Both the position numbers and the translations under genes were made by a program. The notes beneath the pieces are model-generated. The model did no database searches and was not told where the DNA came from. It was given only the letters and a program-made list of their open reading frames with translations. This document shows positions 26,689-34,889 of a stretch of 62,974 nt of DNA, one piece after another; within the stretch, counting starts at the first letter, position 1, and every line of letters starts with the position of its first letter. The stretch spans positions 1-62,974 of the forward strand of contig NZ_VOSL01000141.1 in assembly GCF_007997005.1 (NCBI RefSeq), written 5' to 3'. This stretch comes from Lujinxingia vulgaris (GTDB lineage Bacteria > Myxococcota_A > Bradymonadia > Bradymonadales > Bradymonadaceae).

Positions 26689-28191
26689 TCAGCCCTGCTG
26701 ACCGGCGGCTTCGGCGGCGGCCTCCTGGGCCTTCTTCATCGCCTCTTCCTGCTGGGCCTGGATGCGCTCAAACTCCGCCTCGCGCTCGGCGATGTAGCGG
26801 TTGATGGCGTTGAAGTCCTTCTCGAGCGTCCAGGTGTAGTCGCACTGCAGCTGGATGCTGGCGTCGTCAGGCAGACGGCGGGTCTCGGCCTCATCCTTCC
26901 AGTTGCACTCCCAGGTGCGGCGGTTGATCGAGGTCAGGAAGTTCGGCAGCTCGTCGTTGTCGGGGAAGGCCAGCTCCAGACGGTCACCGCGGTCCGGCGG
27001 GGTGTCGACGCGAAGCTGCATCTCTTTGAGCTCACCGCTCTCCTCATCCTTGATGTAGTAGGTGCCAAAGGTCACCGGGGTGCGCAGCTCTTCGCCATCT
27101 TCGTTGAGCGCGACGTTGTTGTTGAGCAGGATCTGCGCGCCGGAGGGGATGGTGTTGATGGTGGCCTCACCGTAGAAGTCGTTGTCGAGATCCGACTCCA
27201 TACGCTGGGCGAATTCCTGGCCGTATTTCGCGTCGATGGGCACCAGGTTGGCGTTGTAGTTGAAGCGGTAGTCGCCGTTGCCGCCGTCCTGCCACATGCC
27301 TTCGGTCAGGGTGATGGTGGCGGGCTGGTGGCCCGGCGCGGTCACTTCAATGTGGTGGGTGTCGCGCACCGAGAGGTTCTGGATGGCGGTGCTCGGACCC
27401 AGCTCCAGCGCGCGCCAGGGGCCGTCTTCGCCGCCGACCTGTCCGTACTGGATCTGGCCGTTGAGCTTGATGGTGGCGCCCACCGGGTTGCCGGTGATGG
27501 TCAGGTTGCCGTAGCGGGGCATCGCAGCGAGCTGGGCGGCCAGGTGCTCTTCTTCGGCCTGCTGGGCGCGGCGCAGCATCTCTTCCTGGTAGTTGCCCTG
27601 CAGCAGGAGCATGAAGTCGTCGCCAAAGCCGGTGAAGTGATGCAGCATCGCCAGCATGCCGACCACCAGCACAACGACTACGCCCACGAGCACTTTGGTC
27701 ATGGGGTTTTTGGGCGCCGGGATGTCTCCCAGATCGTCATCGTCGAGGTAGGTCGAGGAGAGGTCGATGTCGTCGTCATCGTCGGACTTCGAGGGGGTGA
27801 AGACGCCCTCGATGCCGGCGGTGGCGGCTTTCGACTTCTTCTTTTTGGGCGCGGCCGCTTTGGGCTCGGCCTTCTTCGCTTTTTTGGGCGCGGGGGCCGC
27901 TTCGACCTCGTCGCTCTCGTCGGCAGTGCTCTCATGCTCGCTGCTCTCGTCGGCAGCGCTCACCACGTCGTCGTCGACGTCGACCTCTTCGGCTTCCGAG
28001 GCCGCGGCGAGCTCTTCTTCGATCGCCGCGCCGATATCATCGGTGGGGGGCGCCGGCGGGGTGTCCGAGGCTTTTTTCTTCTTTTTCTTCTTCTTGGTGC
28101 CACCGGGCACATCGAAGATGCCGCCGATGCCGGACATCATGTCGTCGGATTTTTTGGACTTTTTATCGGTGTTCTTGGTGTCGTCAGACAT
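26689..28191 (-). CDS. Single-pass membrane protein with PEGA-like repeats, 500 aa
   Basis: Start at 28191 (MSDDTKNTDKK). The N-terminal ~165 residues are cytoplasmic and low-complexity: a lysine block (eight consecutive lysines), alternating acidic and alanine/lysine/proline stretches, and DDDDDIDLSS. One membrane segment (VLVGVVVVLVVGMLAML) follows near residue 180. The periplasmic part holds a PEGA-type motif YGNLTITGNPVGATIKLNGQ and a second related one GEATINTIPSGAQILLNN. PEGA domains are beta-rich modules of surface-associated proteins. The C-terminus is a charged coiled-coil-like helix (EREAEFERIQAQQEEAMKKAQ) ending in alanine/glutamine. Function unknown. Confidence 0.75.
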   Translation of the reverse strand: MSDDTKNTDKKSKKSDDMMSGIGGIFDVPGGTKKKKKKKKASDTPPAPPTDDIGAAIEEELAAASEAEEVDVDDDVVSAADESSEHESTADESDEVEAAPAPKKAKKAEPKAAAPKKKKSKAATAGIEGVFTPSKSDDDDDIDLSSTYLDDDDLGDIPAPKNPMTKVLVGVVVVLVVGMLAMLHHFTGFGDDFMLLLQGNYQEEMLRRAQQAEEEHLAAQLAAMPRYGNLTITGNPVGATIKLNGQIQYGQVGGEDGPWRALELGPSTAIQNLSVRDTHHIEVTAPGHQPATITLTEGMWQDGGNGDYRFNYNANLVPIDAKYGQEFAQRMESDLDNDFYGEATINTIPSGAQILLNNNVALNEDGEELRTPVTFGTYYIKDEESGELKEMQLRVDTPPDRGDRLELAFPDNDELPNFLTSINRRTWECNWKDEAETRRLPDDASIQLQCDYTWTLEKDFNAINRYIAEREAEFERIQAQQEEAMKKAQEAAAEAAGQQG

Positions 28192-28311
28192 GTGCCTGTG
28201 CTCCGTTCGTGCGGGGCGGTGCGCCCTGTCAGAAAGGCCACCTTCGAGTGACCCGCTGCGATTCAAGTTGGGGAAGTTACGGGCTCCTCTCCAACACTGT
28301 CAAGGCGCTGT

Positions 28312-28417
28312 GCCGAGCGCACCAGGACGACGCTGGCGGCGTCGTCTGGGATTCGCGGTAGCGCTGCTACAGCTTCATCCCAGCCTCCTTGCCAGACGTC
28401 GCCCTGGATGCGCTCGG
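28312..28417 (+). repeat. Palindromic element copy D1
   Basis: GCCGAGCGCACCAGG ... CCCTGGATGCGCTCGG. Outer pair CGACGCTGGC with GCCAGACGTCG. Inner stem CTGGGAT with ATCCCAG, where copy A has CAGGGAT with ATCCCTG: a compensated base-pair change. First unit of the 0.6-kb cluster. Confidence 0.9.
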
Positions 28418-28418
28418 T

Positions 28419-28523
28419 GCCGAGCGCCCCAGGACGACGCCAGCGGTGTCGCTGCGTCGTCGCGGTAGCGCTGCTACACGCTCCTCCTTGCTCCTGGCTG
28501 GACGTCGCCCTGGATGCGCTCGG
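28419..28523 (+). repeat. Palindromic element copy D2
   Basis: Head-to-tail with D1. The left arm reads CGACGCCAGCGG and the right arm CTGGCTGGACGTCG, the opposite of the TGGC/GCCA pair in D1, so pairing is preserved. Core of the second subtype (GCTGCGTCGTCGCG, ACGCTCCTCC). Confidence 0.9.
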
Positions 28524-28539
28524 ATCTTTTATTATGCGG

Positions 28540-28630
28540 GGGAGTTGGCTGCGTCGCCTGGGATTCGCGATAGCGCTGCTACAGCTTCATCCCAATCTCC
28601 TTGCCCATTCGCCGCCCTGGATGCGCTCGG
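28540..28630 (+). repeat. Palindromic element copy D3 (left arm degraded)
   Basis: Preceded by ATCTTTTATTATGCGGG. The left outer arm is lost, but the inner CTGGGAT/ATCCCA stem, a GATAGCGCTGCTAC tip and the right end GCCGCCCTGGATGCGCTCGG remain. The preceding ATGCGGGG word recurs before copy D6, so D2-D3 and D5-D6 look like a duplicated pair. Confidence 0.8.
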
Positions 28631-28631
28631 T

Positions 28632-28710
28632 GCCGAGCGCCCCAGGACGACGCCAGCGGTGTCGCTGCGTCGTCGCGGTGGCGCTGCTACACGCTCCTCC
28701 TTGCTGCCAG
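28632..28710 (+). repeat. Palindromic element copy D4 (right arm missing)
   Basis: GCCGAGCGCCCCAGG and CGACGCCAGCGG, core GCTGCGTCGTCGCG, tip GTGGCGCTGCTAC, ACGCTCCTCCTTGCTGCCAG. It then breaks directly into the left arm of D5. Confidence 0.8.
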
Positions 28711-28810
28711 GCGCCCCAGGACGACGCCAGCGGTGTCGCTGCGTCGTCGCGGTAGCGCTGCTACACGCCCCTTCTTGCTCCTGGCTGGACGTCGCCCTGG
28801 ATGCGCTCGG
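28711..28810 (+). repeat. Palindromic element copy D5
   Basis: GCGCCCCAGG and CGACGCCAGCGG paired with CTGGCTGGACGTCG, ending CCCTGGATGCGCTCGG. Second-subtype core. The extreme left GCCGA is replaced by the end of D4. Confidence 0.85.
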
Positions 28811-28930
28811 GTCTTTTGGTATGCGGGGACGTTGGCTGCGTCGTCGCGGTAGCGTTGCTACAGCTTGCTCCTTGCTCCTTGCTCCTTGCTCCTTGCTCCT
28901 TGCTCCTTGCCGGGCGTCGCCCTAAAGACC
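28811..28930 (+). repeat. Palindromic element copy D6 with 7-bp microsatellite
   Basis: Preceded by TTTTGGTATGCGGGG. Core GCTGCGTCGTCGCG, tip GTAGC-GTT-GCTAC, then about six copies of CTTGCTC in place of the single CTCCTTGCTC of other copies, and a right arm GCCGGGCGTCGCCCT. The element's own heptamer has expanded. Confidence 0.85.
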
Positions 28931-29083
28931 GCCGGATTTTGGGGTATGCGGAATCAGGAAGTGCACGGTGTGGCGAGCTGCTGTCTGGAAGCAGCGAGCA
29001 ATCGCGAGTAGGCTTCGGGGGCCGCGGCCTGCTGAGTGATGGGGGTCGCAGATGAACATATCGAGTCTGAATGGGAGGTTGTG

Positions 29084-30229
29084 ATGGTTGAGAAAGAAGC
29101 GGTGATCAAGGCGCTGGTGGAGGCTGCGAAAGATGCGAGCGCTGATGAGGAGAGCACGATGCCCGAGGCGCTGAGGGCCGAGGCCCGCGAGGCTTTCGGA
29201 GAGGTGGAGGGGGCGTTGTGGGCGGCGCTTGTGGAGGCAGTGGGAGGCAAGAGGCGCAGCGCGCGCAGCGAACCCACGCAGGTGGACCGTGTGGTGGGGG
29301 AGGCGTATGAGCATCCGCTCTATGTGGAGACGAGCCAGGGGCTGCTCTACGCGATGCACGGGCCGGATCTGGAGGTGGGGGAGGGGCCGGAGTCCATCGA
29401 GAGCCCGGAGGGCATTGGCGAGGTGGTGGATGTGACGTGGGTGGGGGAGGGCGACGCGATCTACATCTTCAGCAACGAGGGGAGGTTTTACGGGGTGGAT
29501 CCGCGGATGATTCCGCTGTGGGATCGCAGGGGGGAGGGGCGCACGATCCGCGATGTGCTGAGGTTATCGGGGGAGGAGCAGGCGCGTTTTCTGGTGCCGC
29601 GGCGCCAGATCGCGACCGGGCGAGTGGTGCATGTGACGGCCCAGGGTAAGGGAAAGGCCAGCGATGGGGCGGAGTTTGATAAGGGCGATGGGCTCGACCG
29701 CTCCGGTCGCGAGGCGTTTTTGCTCAATGAGGACGATGCGGCCGTGGCGGTGATGGCGGTGGGGCGAAGCGCGACGATCTTCTGTGCGTCGGCCCAGGGG
29801 CAGGGCATTCATTTTGAGGCTTCGGAGCTGCGCTCGATGGGGCGAAAGGCCGTGGGCGTCAACCTGATGAAGCTGGGCGGGGAGGATGACGCCATCGTCA
29901 GCGCCTTTGAGGGCACGCGGGTGCGCCAGCTGGCGGTGGTCACCGCCGAGGGGTTGGGCAAGCGCGTGGAGTTCGGGGAGTTTCGCACCCAGGGGCGCGG
30001 CGGGGCGGGGATGCAGGTGCTGCGGCTGAACCCGGGCGATCGGGTCGCCGGGGTGGTGGCGTGCAACCCGGGCGAAGATCTGGGGCTGATCTTGAGCAGC
30101 GGGCGAGTGTGGCGCCTGCCGGCGGCGGAGTTCTCGCTGATGGGCCGCTCGGCCAAGGGCAGCAAAGTCGTGGAGCTTGAGGATGGCGAAGAGGTCTTAA
30201 AGCTCGTCGCGTTACCCTGCGGGGGATGA
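29084..30229 (+). CDS. Stand-alone GyrA/ParC C-terminal (beta-pinwheel) domain protein
   Basis: GGGAGG precedes the ATG at 29084. After a helical ~65-residue N-terminus, the protein is built of repeated blades like those of the GyrA DNA-wrapping domain. These include GKRVEFGEFRTQGRGGAGMQVLRL (compare the GyrA-box QxxGRGGxGV), VWRLPAAEFSLMGRSAKGSKVVEL, and earlier, less exact blades around GQGIHFEASELRSMGRKAVGVNLM. There is no breakage-reunion domain and no catalytic tyrosine region, so it cannot be a topoisomerase by itself. It may bind or wrap DNA, or modulate gyrase. It overlaps the convergent kinase gene by 18 bp. Its promoter must lie in or beside the palindromic-element cluster. Confidence 0.85.
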   Translation: MVEKEAVIKALVEAAKDASADEESTMPEALRAEAREAFGEVEGALWAALVEAVGGKRRSARSEPTQVDRVVGEAYEHPLYVETSQGLLYAMHGPDLEVGEGPESIESPEGIGEVVDVTWVGEGDAIYIFSNEGRFYGVDPRMIPLWDRRGEGRTIRDVLRLSGEEQARFLVPRRQIATGRVVHVTAQGKGKASDGAEFDKGDGLDRSGREAFLLNEDDAAVAVMAVGRSATIFCASAQGQGIHFEASELRSMGRKAVGVNLMKLGGEDDAIVSAFEGTRVRQLAVVTAEGLGKRVEFGEFRTQGRGGAGMQVLRLNPGDRVAGVVACNPGEDLGLILSSGRVWRLPAAEFSLMGRSAKGSKVVELEDGEEVLKLVALPCGG

Positions 30230-33200
30230 GTCGAGCAGCTCGCTTCGGCGCGCGCGCAGCGCTTCGGCGCGCGCCGGGGCGACGCGCTCCACGCAGAGGG
30301 CGGAGAGCTCCAGGGCGCGCGCGGCGCGCTCAAAGCGCTGACCGCTGAGCAGGAGCTCGGCCGCTTGCTCCAGAAAGATGGAGAAGTCGCGAGCCATCGG
30401 CGTGCGGGCGTCCAGGGTGGCCTGGAGCGCGTCGAGGTGGGCGTCAACGCCGTCCAGGTCGTCATGGCAAGCGGCGACCACCAGGCTGCCGATGGCGCCG
30501 ATGGGGCGGTAGAGCGGGAACATCAGGTTCTGGGGGGAGGACTCAAAGGCGGCGAAGCGGCGCTCGGCCTGGGCGTAGTTGCCCTCCTCCAGGTCGCAGA
30601 AGCCCAGCAACGAGTCGGTCAGGCTCGAGAGCACATGCCCGATGGAGTGAGCCAGGTGGCGGGCCTGGCGATAGCACTGGCGGGCCTGGCTGAGATCGCC
30701 GCGGTAGCGGGCAAAGTCGCCCAGGGTGCGCAGGCTCAGCGCCAGGCCGCTGCGGCTGCCGGAAGCCTCAAAGAGCTGGTGGGCGCGCTGCGCAAAGGGC
30801 AGGCCCTCGGCGTCCCAGGTGCGGATGTGCGTCTCGGCGATGCCGTGCACGCACCAGGCCGCTTCCAGCAGCTCGCCGGAGCGCTCGGCGATTTGATGCC
30901 CGTCGACAAAAGCCTGACGGGCCGCGGAGACATCTCCCAGGCCGGCCAGAATCCAGCCCAGGCCGTGGAGGCAGCGCGCGGTGCCGCGATCATCTTTGGC
31001 GCGATGAAAAAGATCGAGGGCGCGGCGGTAGTGGGCCAGGGCCAGGTCGGGGTGGTTGGAGAAGTTCTCGATGTTGGCCAACACCCGGTGGGCGTCGGCG
31101 CGGTAGGCCGCCGGCAGGGCCTCGCCCAGGTCGAGGGCGCGGCCCAGAAGTTCGCGCGCGGAGCGGAACGCGCCCATGTAGCGCTCGGCTTCGGCGCGCG
31201 CGATCCAGGCGCGGGCGCGCTCCGGATGGCTGGCCTCCAGCTGGAGGGCGTCCTGGCAGTGATCGATCCGCTCCAGGATCGCCAGTGAAGGCAGATACGC
31301 GCTGCGCAACATATGATGCTGGTTGGCCTGCCACAGAAGCGGGAGGGCCTCCTCGAAGGCCTCGGCGGCCAGGAGGTGGCGAGCGCGGCGCTCGGCCAGT
31401 GAGGCCGAGCCGTGCGAGGCGCCGGTGAGCACGGTAGCCGCACAGCGGTGAATACGGCGCCAGCGCGGGGTGGCCGCGCTGATGCTCTCGATCACATCGC
31501 GGTACAGGGGCAGGCGGAAGTGCCAGCCCCCCGGGCGCAGCCCGGCCATCGCGCGCAGCAAGAGCTCGTCGAGCAGCCCCGGATCGGGGGGGATATCGAG
31601 GCGATCGCAGATCAGCTGCCACTCCTGCTGATCGATGTCGATGCCCAGCGCGGCGGCGACCTCCAGGGCCCAGCGCGCTGCCTGCGGATCGGGGCGACTG
31701 GCGATGAGCGCGTCGATGCGTCGTGCCAAAAGCGCGCGCAGGTCGTCGTCAAAAGGCGCGCCCTCGCGCAGCACATAGCCATAGGGTGAGGACTGCAGCG
31801 CGCCGGTGTGCACCCAGTCTTCGATCAGCTGCACCGCGAAGAGGGGGATGCCGGCGGTGCGGCCGCAGATCTGGCGGACCAGGGTGTCTTCGAGCCCCAG
31901 AAGATCGCGTACCAGCTGGCGCTGGTGGGCCGGGGCGAGAGGTTGCAGATCGAGGGTCTCGCAATGCTCGTGCGCGTCGAGCAGATCGAGGAGCTGGCGC
32001 TCGGCCAGGCGCTCATCGAGGCCCTCCGGGCGAACCGTGGCGACGATGAGCAAGGGGAGGTTCTTCTCCTCCCGGGTGTTGAGAGCGTGCAGCGCAAAGC
32101 CCAGGGCTTCCTGGCCCCATTGCACATCATCAAGGCCGAGGATGATCGGGCGCTCCGCCCCGATGAGGTGAATCACCTCTTCGAGCAGGGCGTAGCGCTC
32201 CAGCGGCGAAGTCAGGGAGGGGGGCCGGGCAGCGTCGGGGGCGATCCAGCTGGCCAGGCCCTCGCTCAGGTGCGGCCCTGGCGAGAGCTCCCAGTGGGTC
32301 TGCAGGGCGTGGTCGATCCTGCGCGCGGTCTTCTCGCCAGAGAGGCCGGTGGCCCCGAAGAAGCTCTGCAGCGCGCGGGGCATGCCGTCGTTCGGGCCCA
32401 TGATCGGGCTGTGGGTGGCGCGCAGCGCGGTGGCCACGCCCAGCTCTTCGGCGCGGGTCGCCAGCCAGTCCATCTGGCGGGTTTTGCCCATGCCGGCGTC
32501 GCCGCGCAGCAGGATCACGCGTGCTTTGCCCTCGCGGTGAACCTCGCGCAGATGGCGCCAGAGCAGGTCGCGCTCCTCCTGGCGCCCGATAAAGCGGGCG
32601 TCGCGGATGCCAAAGAGGCCCTTGCCCAGCCCCAGGGTGAGATCGCTGAGCTGGGGAAGCTCCGGGGCGCGCCAGTCCGGCGGCGGGGCGACGCTGCGCG
32701 CGATGCGCACCGGGCGTTGCGGGCCGCTGGGGGCTGGCTGCGTGCTCGTGTCTACGCGATCGTGGTGCGCCATCGCTTCGAGCTGGTGGGTGTCGAGCAG
32801 GGCGGTCTTGATGGCCAGCGCCGGGAGGTCCAACGCGTCGAGCGTCTCGGAGTCGCGGTAAAACGCCAGCGTAAGCGCGTGCGGGAGGGTGGCCTCCTCC
32901 AGCGTCGCCGCCGGTGCTGGAGCGTTCGGGTCGAGCTCGGGCTCCCCGAGCAAGAGGAGCCCGCGGGCGGCGTCGGCCGCGCGGCGGTAGCGCCGGGAGA
33001 TGTCGCGGGAGAGCAGGCGCCGGACCCAGTTCTCAAAACCATCGGGAAGAGCGATGCGCGCTCGCAGCGGCGGCATCTCGGCGGTGAGGTGCTGCATGGC
33101 GATGGCCATCAGCGTGTCGCCCTCAAAGGGCGCACGCCCGCTGCTGAGCAGGTACGCCATGCATCCCAGCGCGTAGAGATCGGTCCAGGGGCCGTAGTCG

Positions 33201-33790
33201 CGCCAGTGGCCGTGAAGTTGCTCCGGCGCCATATAGGTCGGGGTGCCGGCGGCCAGCGAGTGGATGTCGGCGGTCTGGCTGGAGAACGAGGGATCCTGAA
33301 TATGCGCGATGCCGTAGTCGGAGAGCATCCAGCGGGCGTGGCCGGCCTCATCCGGGGTCCAGAGCACGTTGGCCGGCTTTAAGTCGCGGTGAATGATGCC
33401 GCGGGCATGGGAGTGGGCCAGCGCGTCGAGGACCTCCAGAAGCAGGCGGCGCAGGCTGGCCCAGTCCGGCGGCAGGGGGGCCTCCTCCAGGGCACCGTGC
33501 GCAAGCTCCATGGCCAGCCAGAGCGAGCCTGTCGGGGCGTCCGGCAGCGCCGCTTGGCAGGCCTCGGTGGTCGTTCCGTAGTCGAGGACTTTGACGATCG
33601 CCGGGTGGTTGAGCGTGGCGATCGCGCGCACCTCCCGGTTGAAGCTCTCACGGTAGCGCGTCTCGGTGGCGAAGTTCGATCGCAGCACCTTGATGGCGAC
33701 CTCCACGCCGGTGGCGCGGTTGCGGGCACGAAAGACCTCCCCCATGCCGCCTTCACCCAGTTTTTCGAGGATCTCAAAGGTCTCCAGCAT
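30212..33790 (-). CDS. Ser/Thr protein kinase fused to AAA-type ATPase and TPR repeats
   Basis: About 1192 residues. The N-terminal kinase (1-285) has the glycine loop GEGGMGEVFRA, the AIKVL lysine, the catalytic HRDLKPANVLW, and APEQLHG; the metal-binding triplet is DYG rather than DFG. The ATPase module follows, with Walker A RGDAGMGKTRQ near residue 430 and Walker B LGLDDVQWGQE near 548. The C-terminal ~370 residues are tetratricopeptide-like repeats (ALDLFHRAKDDRGTARCLHGLGWILAGLGDVSAA). This architecture is frequent in Myxococcota-type genomes as cytoplasmic signalling proteins that sense partners through the TPR region. GTG at 33799 is an alternative start. The partner or substrate is unknown. 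Confidence 0.92.
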   Translation of the reverse strand: MLETFEILEKLGEGGMGEVFRARNRATGVEVAIKVLRSNFATETRYRESFNREVRAIATLNHPAIVKVLDYGTTTEACQAALPDAPTGSLWLAMELAHGALEEAPLPPDWASLRRLLLEVLDALAHSHARGIIHRDLKPANVLWTPDEAGHARWMLSDYGIAHIQDPSFSSQTADIHSLAAGTPTYMAPEQLHGHWRDYGPWTDLYALGCMAYLLSSGRAPFEGDTLMAIAMQHLTAEMPPLRARIALPDGFENWVRRLLSRDISRRYRRAADAARGLLLLGEPELDPNAPAPAATLEEATLPHALTLAFYRDSETLDALDLPALAIKTALLDTHQLEAMAHHDRVDTSTQPAPSGPQRPVRIARSVAPPPDWRAPELPQLSDLTLGLGKGLFGIRDARFIGRQEERDLLWRHLREVHREGKARVILLRGDAGMGKTRQMDWLATRAEELGVATALRATHSPIMGPNDGMPRALQSFFGATGLSGEKTARRIDHALQTHWELSPGPHLSEGLASWIAPDAARPPSLTSPLERYALLEEVIHLIGAERPIILGLDDVQWGQEALGFALHALNTREEKNLPLLIVATVRPEGLDERLAERQLLDLLDAHEHCETLDLQPLAPAHQRQLVRDLLGLEDTLVRQICGRTAGIPLFAVQLIEDWVHTGALQSSPYGYVLREGAPFDDDLRALLARRIDALIASRPDPQAARWALEVAAALGIDIDQQEWQLICDRLDIPPDPGLLDELLLRAMAGLRPGGWHFRLPLYRDVIESISAATPRWRRIHRCAATVLTGASHGSASLAERRARHLLAAEAFEEALPLLWQANQHHMLRSAYLPSLAILERIDHCQDALQLEASHPERARAWIARAEAERYMGAFRSARELLGRALDLGEALPAAYRADAHRVLANIENFSNHPDLALAHYRRALDLFHRAKDDRGTARCLHGLGWILAGLGDVSAARQAFVDGHQIAERSGELLEAAWCVHGIAETHIRTWDAEGLPFAQRAHQLFEASGSRSGLALSLRTLGDFARYRGDLSQARQCYRQARHLAHSIGHVLSSLTDSLLGFCDLEEGNYAQAERRFAAFESSPQNLMFPLYRPIGAIGSLVVAACHDDLDGVDAHLDALQATLDARTPMARDFSIFLEQAAELLLSGQRFERAARALELSALCVERVAPARAEALRARRSELLDSSPAG

Positions 33791-33823
33791 GGGAGGCACT
33801 ATGGCTGGAACCGGGTGCCGAGG

Positions 33824-34750
33824 TCAATTCTGCGCGGCCGATTCCCGAGGGGGTGGGGCATCCTCGACCGTGAGGTAGGGCGCGAGGCGCTGGAAGGTGG
33901 CCGGACCAATGCCTTTGACGCGTTTGAGGTGGCTCAGGCGCGTGAAGGGCCGCCGGCTGCGATACTCCAGGATGCGCCCGGCCAGCGCCGGGCCAATGCC
34001 GCGGATCGAGGTGAGCTCGGCCTCGGTGGCGGTGTTGAGGTTGATTTTGGCGATGGCCGGTTCCGCTTCAGCGGGCTCGGTCTGTGGGGGCTGTGCGCTA
34101 CGTTCGTCGCGGGCGGAGTCTGGAGCGTCATCGCCTTCGTCGCGATCTTCATCGGTCGCCATTGCGTTGTGAGGATGGGGCGGATGAGGCTCCTGCGGCC
34201 CATCCGGCTCGGCGTGCGGGAGCGTGTCGAGCTCCGCCCCCTCAAGCGCCTGGAGCTCATCGAGACGATCCGCCGAGGCGGTCCGCGATGGCGTCTTCTC
34301 CGAGACAAGCGCGGTGTCGCCATGACTCAAAAGGTCGTGGTCCACACTGGCGAAGAGGGGATCTTCAAGCTCGGTCGAGGTCTCCAAAAGCAGCTCGGAG
34401 GTGGCGTCGCCTTCGTCGGCAGCGAGCATGCGGTCGAGAGGGTCGGGCGCATCAAACGCATCGCTCTCGGTCGCGTTGGGAGCCTCGTCGGAGAGGTCTT
34501 CCTCATCGAAGAACACCGCCGGTTGCAGCCCCTCGCCGGAGGCCTGCGGTGGGGTGAGGCAGCTGGCCTGGAGCGGGCGGTAGACCCGCGCCGACTCGCT
34601 GGCGCTGGCGCTGTCGCAGGCGCTGAAAAACAGCAGCAGGCAGAGCCCCAGGCGCGTTGGGTGGTGGAGGCGACGGCTCCCGAATCGTTGGCGTGTTACG
34701 GCAAAGCGAGCAAGGTTGAGCACACGTAACGAGGTCAAAAGCTCAGGCAT
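33824..34750 (-). CDS. Lipoprotein with C-terminal ComEA-type helix-hairpin-helix domain
   Basis: AGGGAGG precedes the ATG at 34750. A long basic n-region and a hydrophobic stretch end in LFFSAC, a lipobox-like sequence. Residues 45-225 are acidic, low-complexity and without clear fold (DEEDLSDEAPNATESD, EDRDEGDDAPDSARDE). The C-terminal ~70 residues form tandem helix-hairpin-helix motifs (KINLNTATEAELTSIRGIGPALAGRILEYR and RVKGIGPATFQRLAPYL), matching ComEA, the DNA receptor of natural transformation. A lipid anchor and an acidic arm to an extracytoplasmic DNA-binding tip is inferred. No com genes are adjacent. Confidence 0.83.
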   Translation of the reverse strand: MPELLTSLRVLNLARFAVTRQRFGSRRLHHPTRLGLCLLLFFSACDSASASESARVYRPLQASCLTPPQASGEGLQPAVFFDEEDLSDEAPNATESDAFDAPDPLDRMLAADEGDATSELLLETSTELEDPLFASVDHDLLSHGDTALVSEKTPSRTASADRLDELQALEGAELDTLPHAEPDGPQEPHPPHPHNAMATDEDRDEGDDAPDSARDERSAQPPQTEPAEAEPAIAKINLNTATEAELTSIRGIGPALAGRILEYRSRRPFTRLSHLKRVKGIGPATFQRLAPYLTVEDAPPPRESAAQN

Positions 34751-34831
34751 AGCATCCTCCCTGGTGGGTCGATGTGGACCAACATCCTGAGGCTGTTATC
34801 GCGCGCTCAAGGTGACGTTTGCCTCCCGGAC

Positions 34832-34860
34832 ACAAAAAAACCGACCTTTCCAGGTCGGTT
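34832..34860 (-). terminator. Rho-independent terminator after tatC
   Basis: AACCGACCT-TTCC-AGGTCGGTT, a perfect 9-bp stem. Read on the minus strand it is followed by TTTTTTTGTG. It lies 30 bp beyond the tatC stop. Confidence 0.92.
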
Positions 34861-34889
34861 CTCAGGTCGCGGGCGGCGTTGCCGCCGGG

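Noticed and set aside
28312-28930. CRISPR-like array
   Set aside because: Units vary in both arms together and have no short constant repeat with unique spacers; no cas genes.
31808-33382. Plus-strand open frame opposite the kinase-ATPase gene
   Set aside because: Antisense to a conserved kinase and ATPase; no motif.
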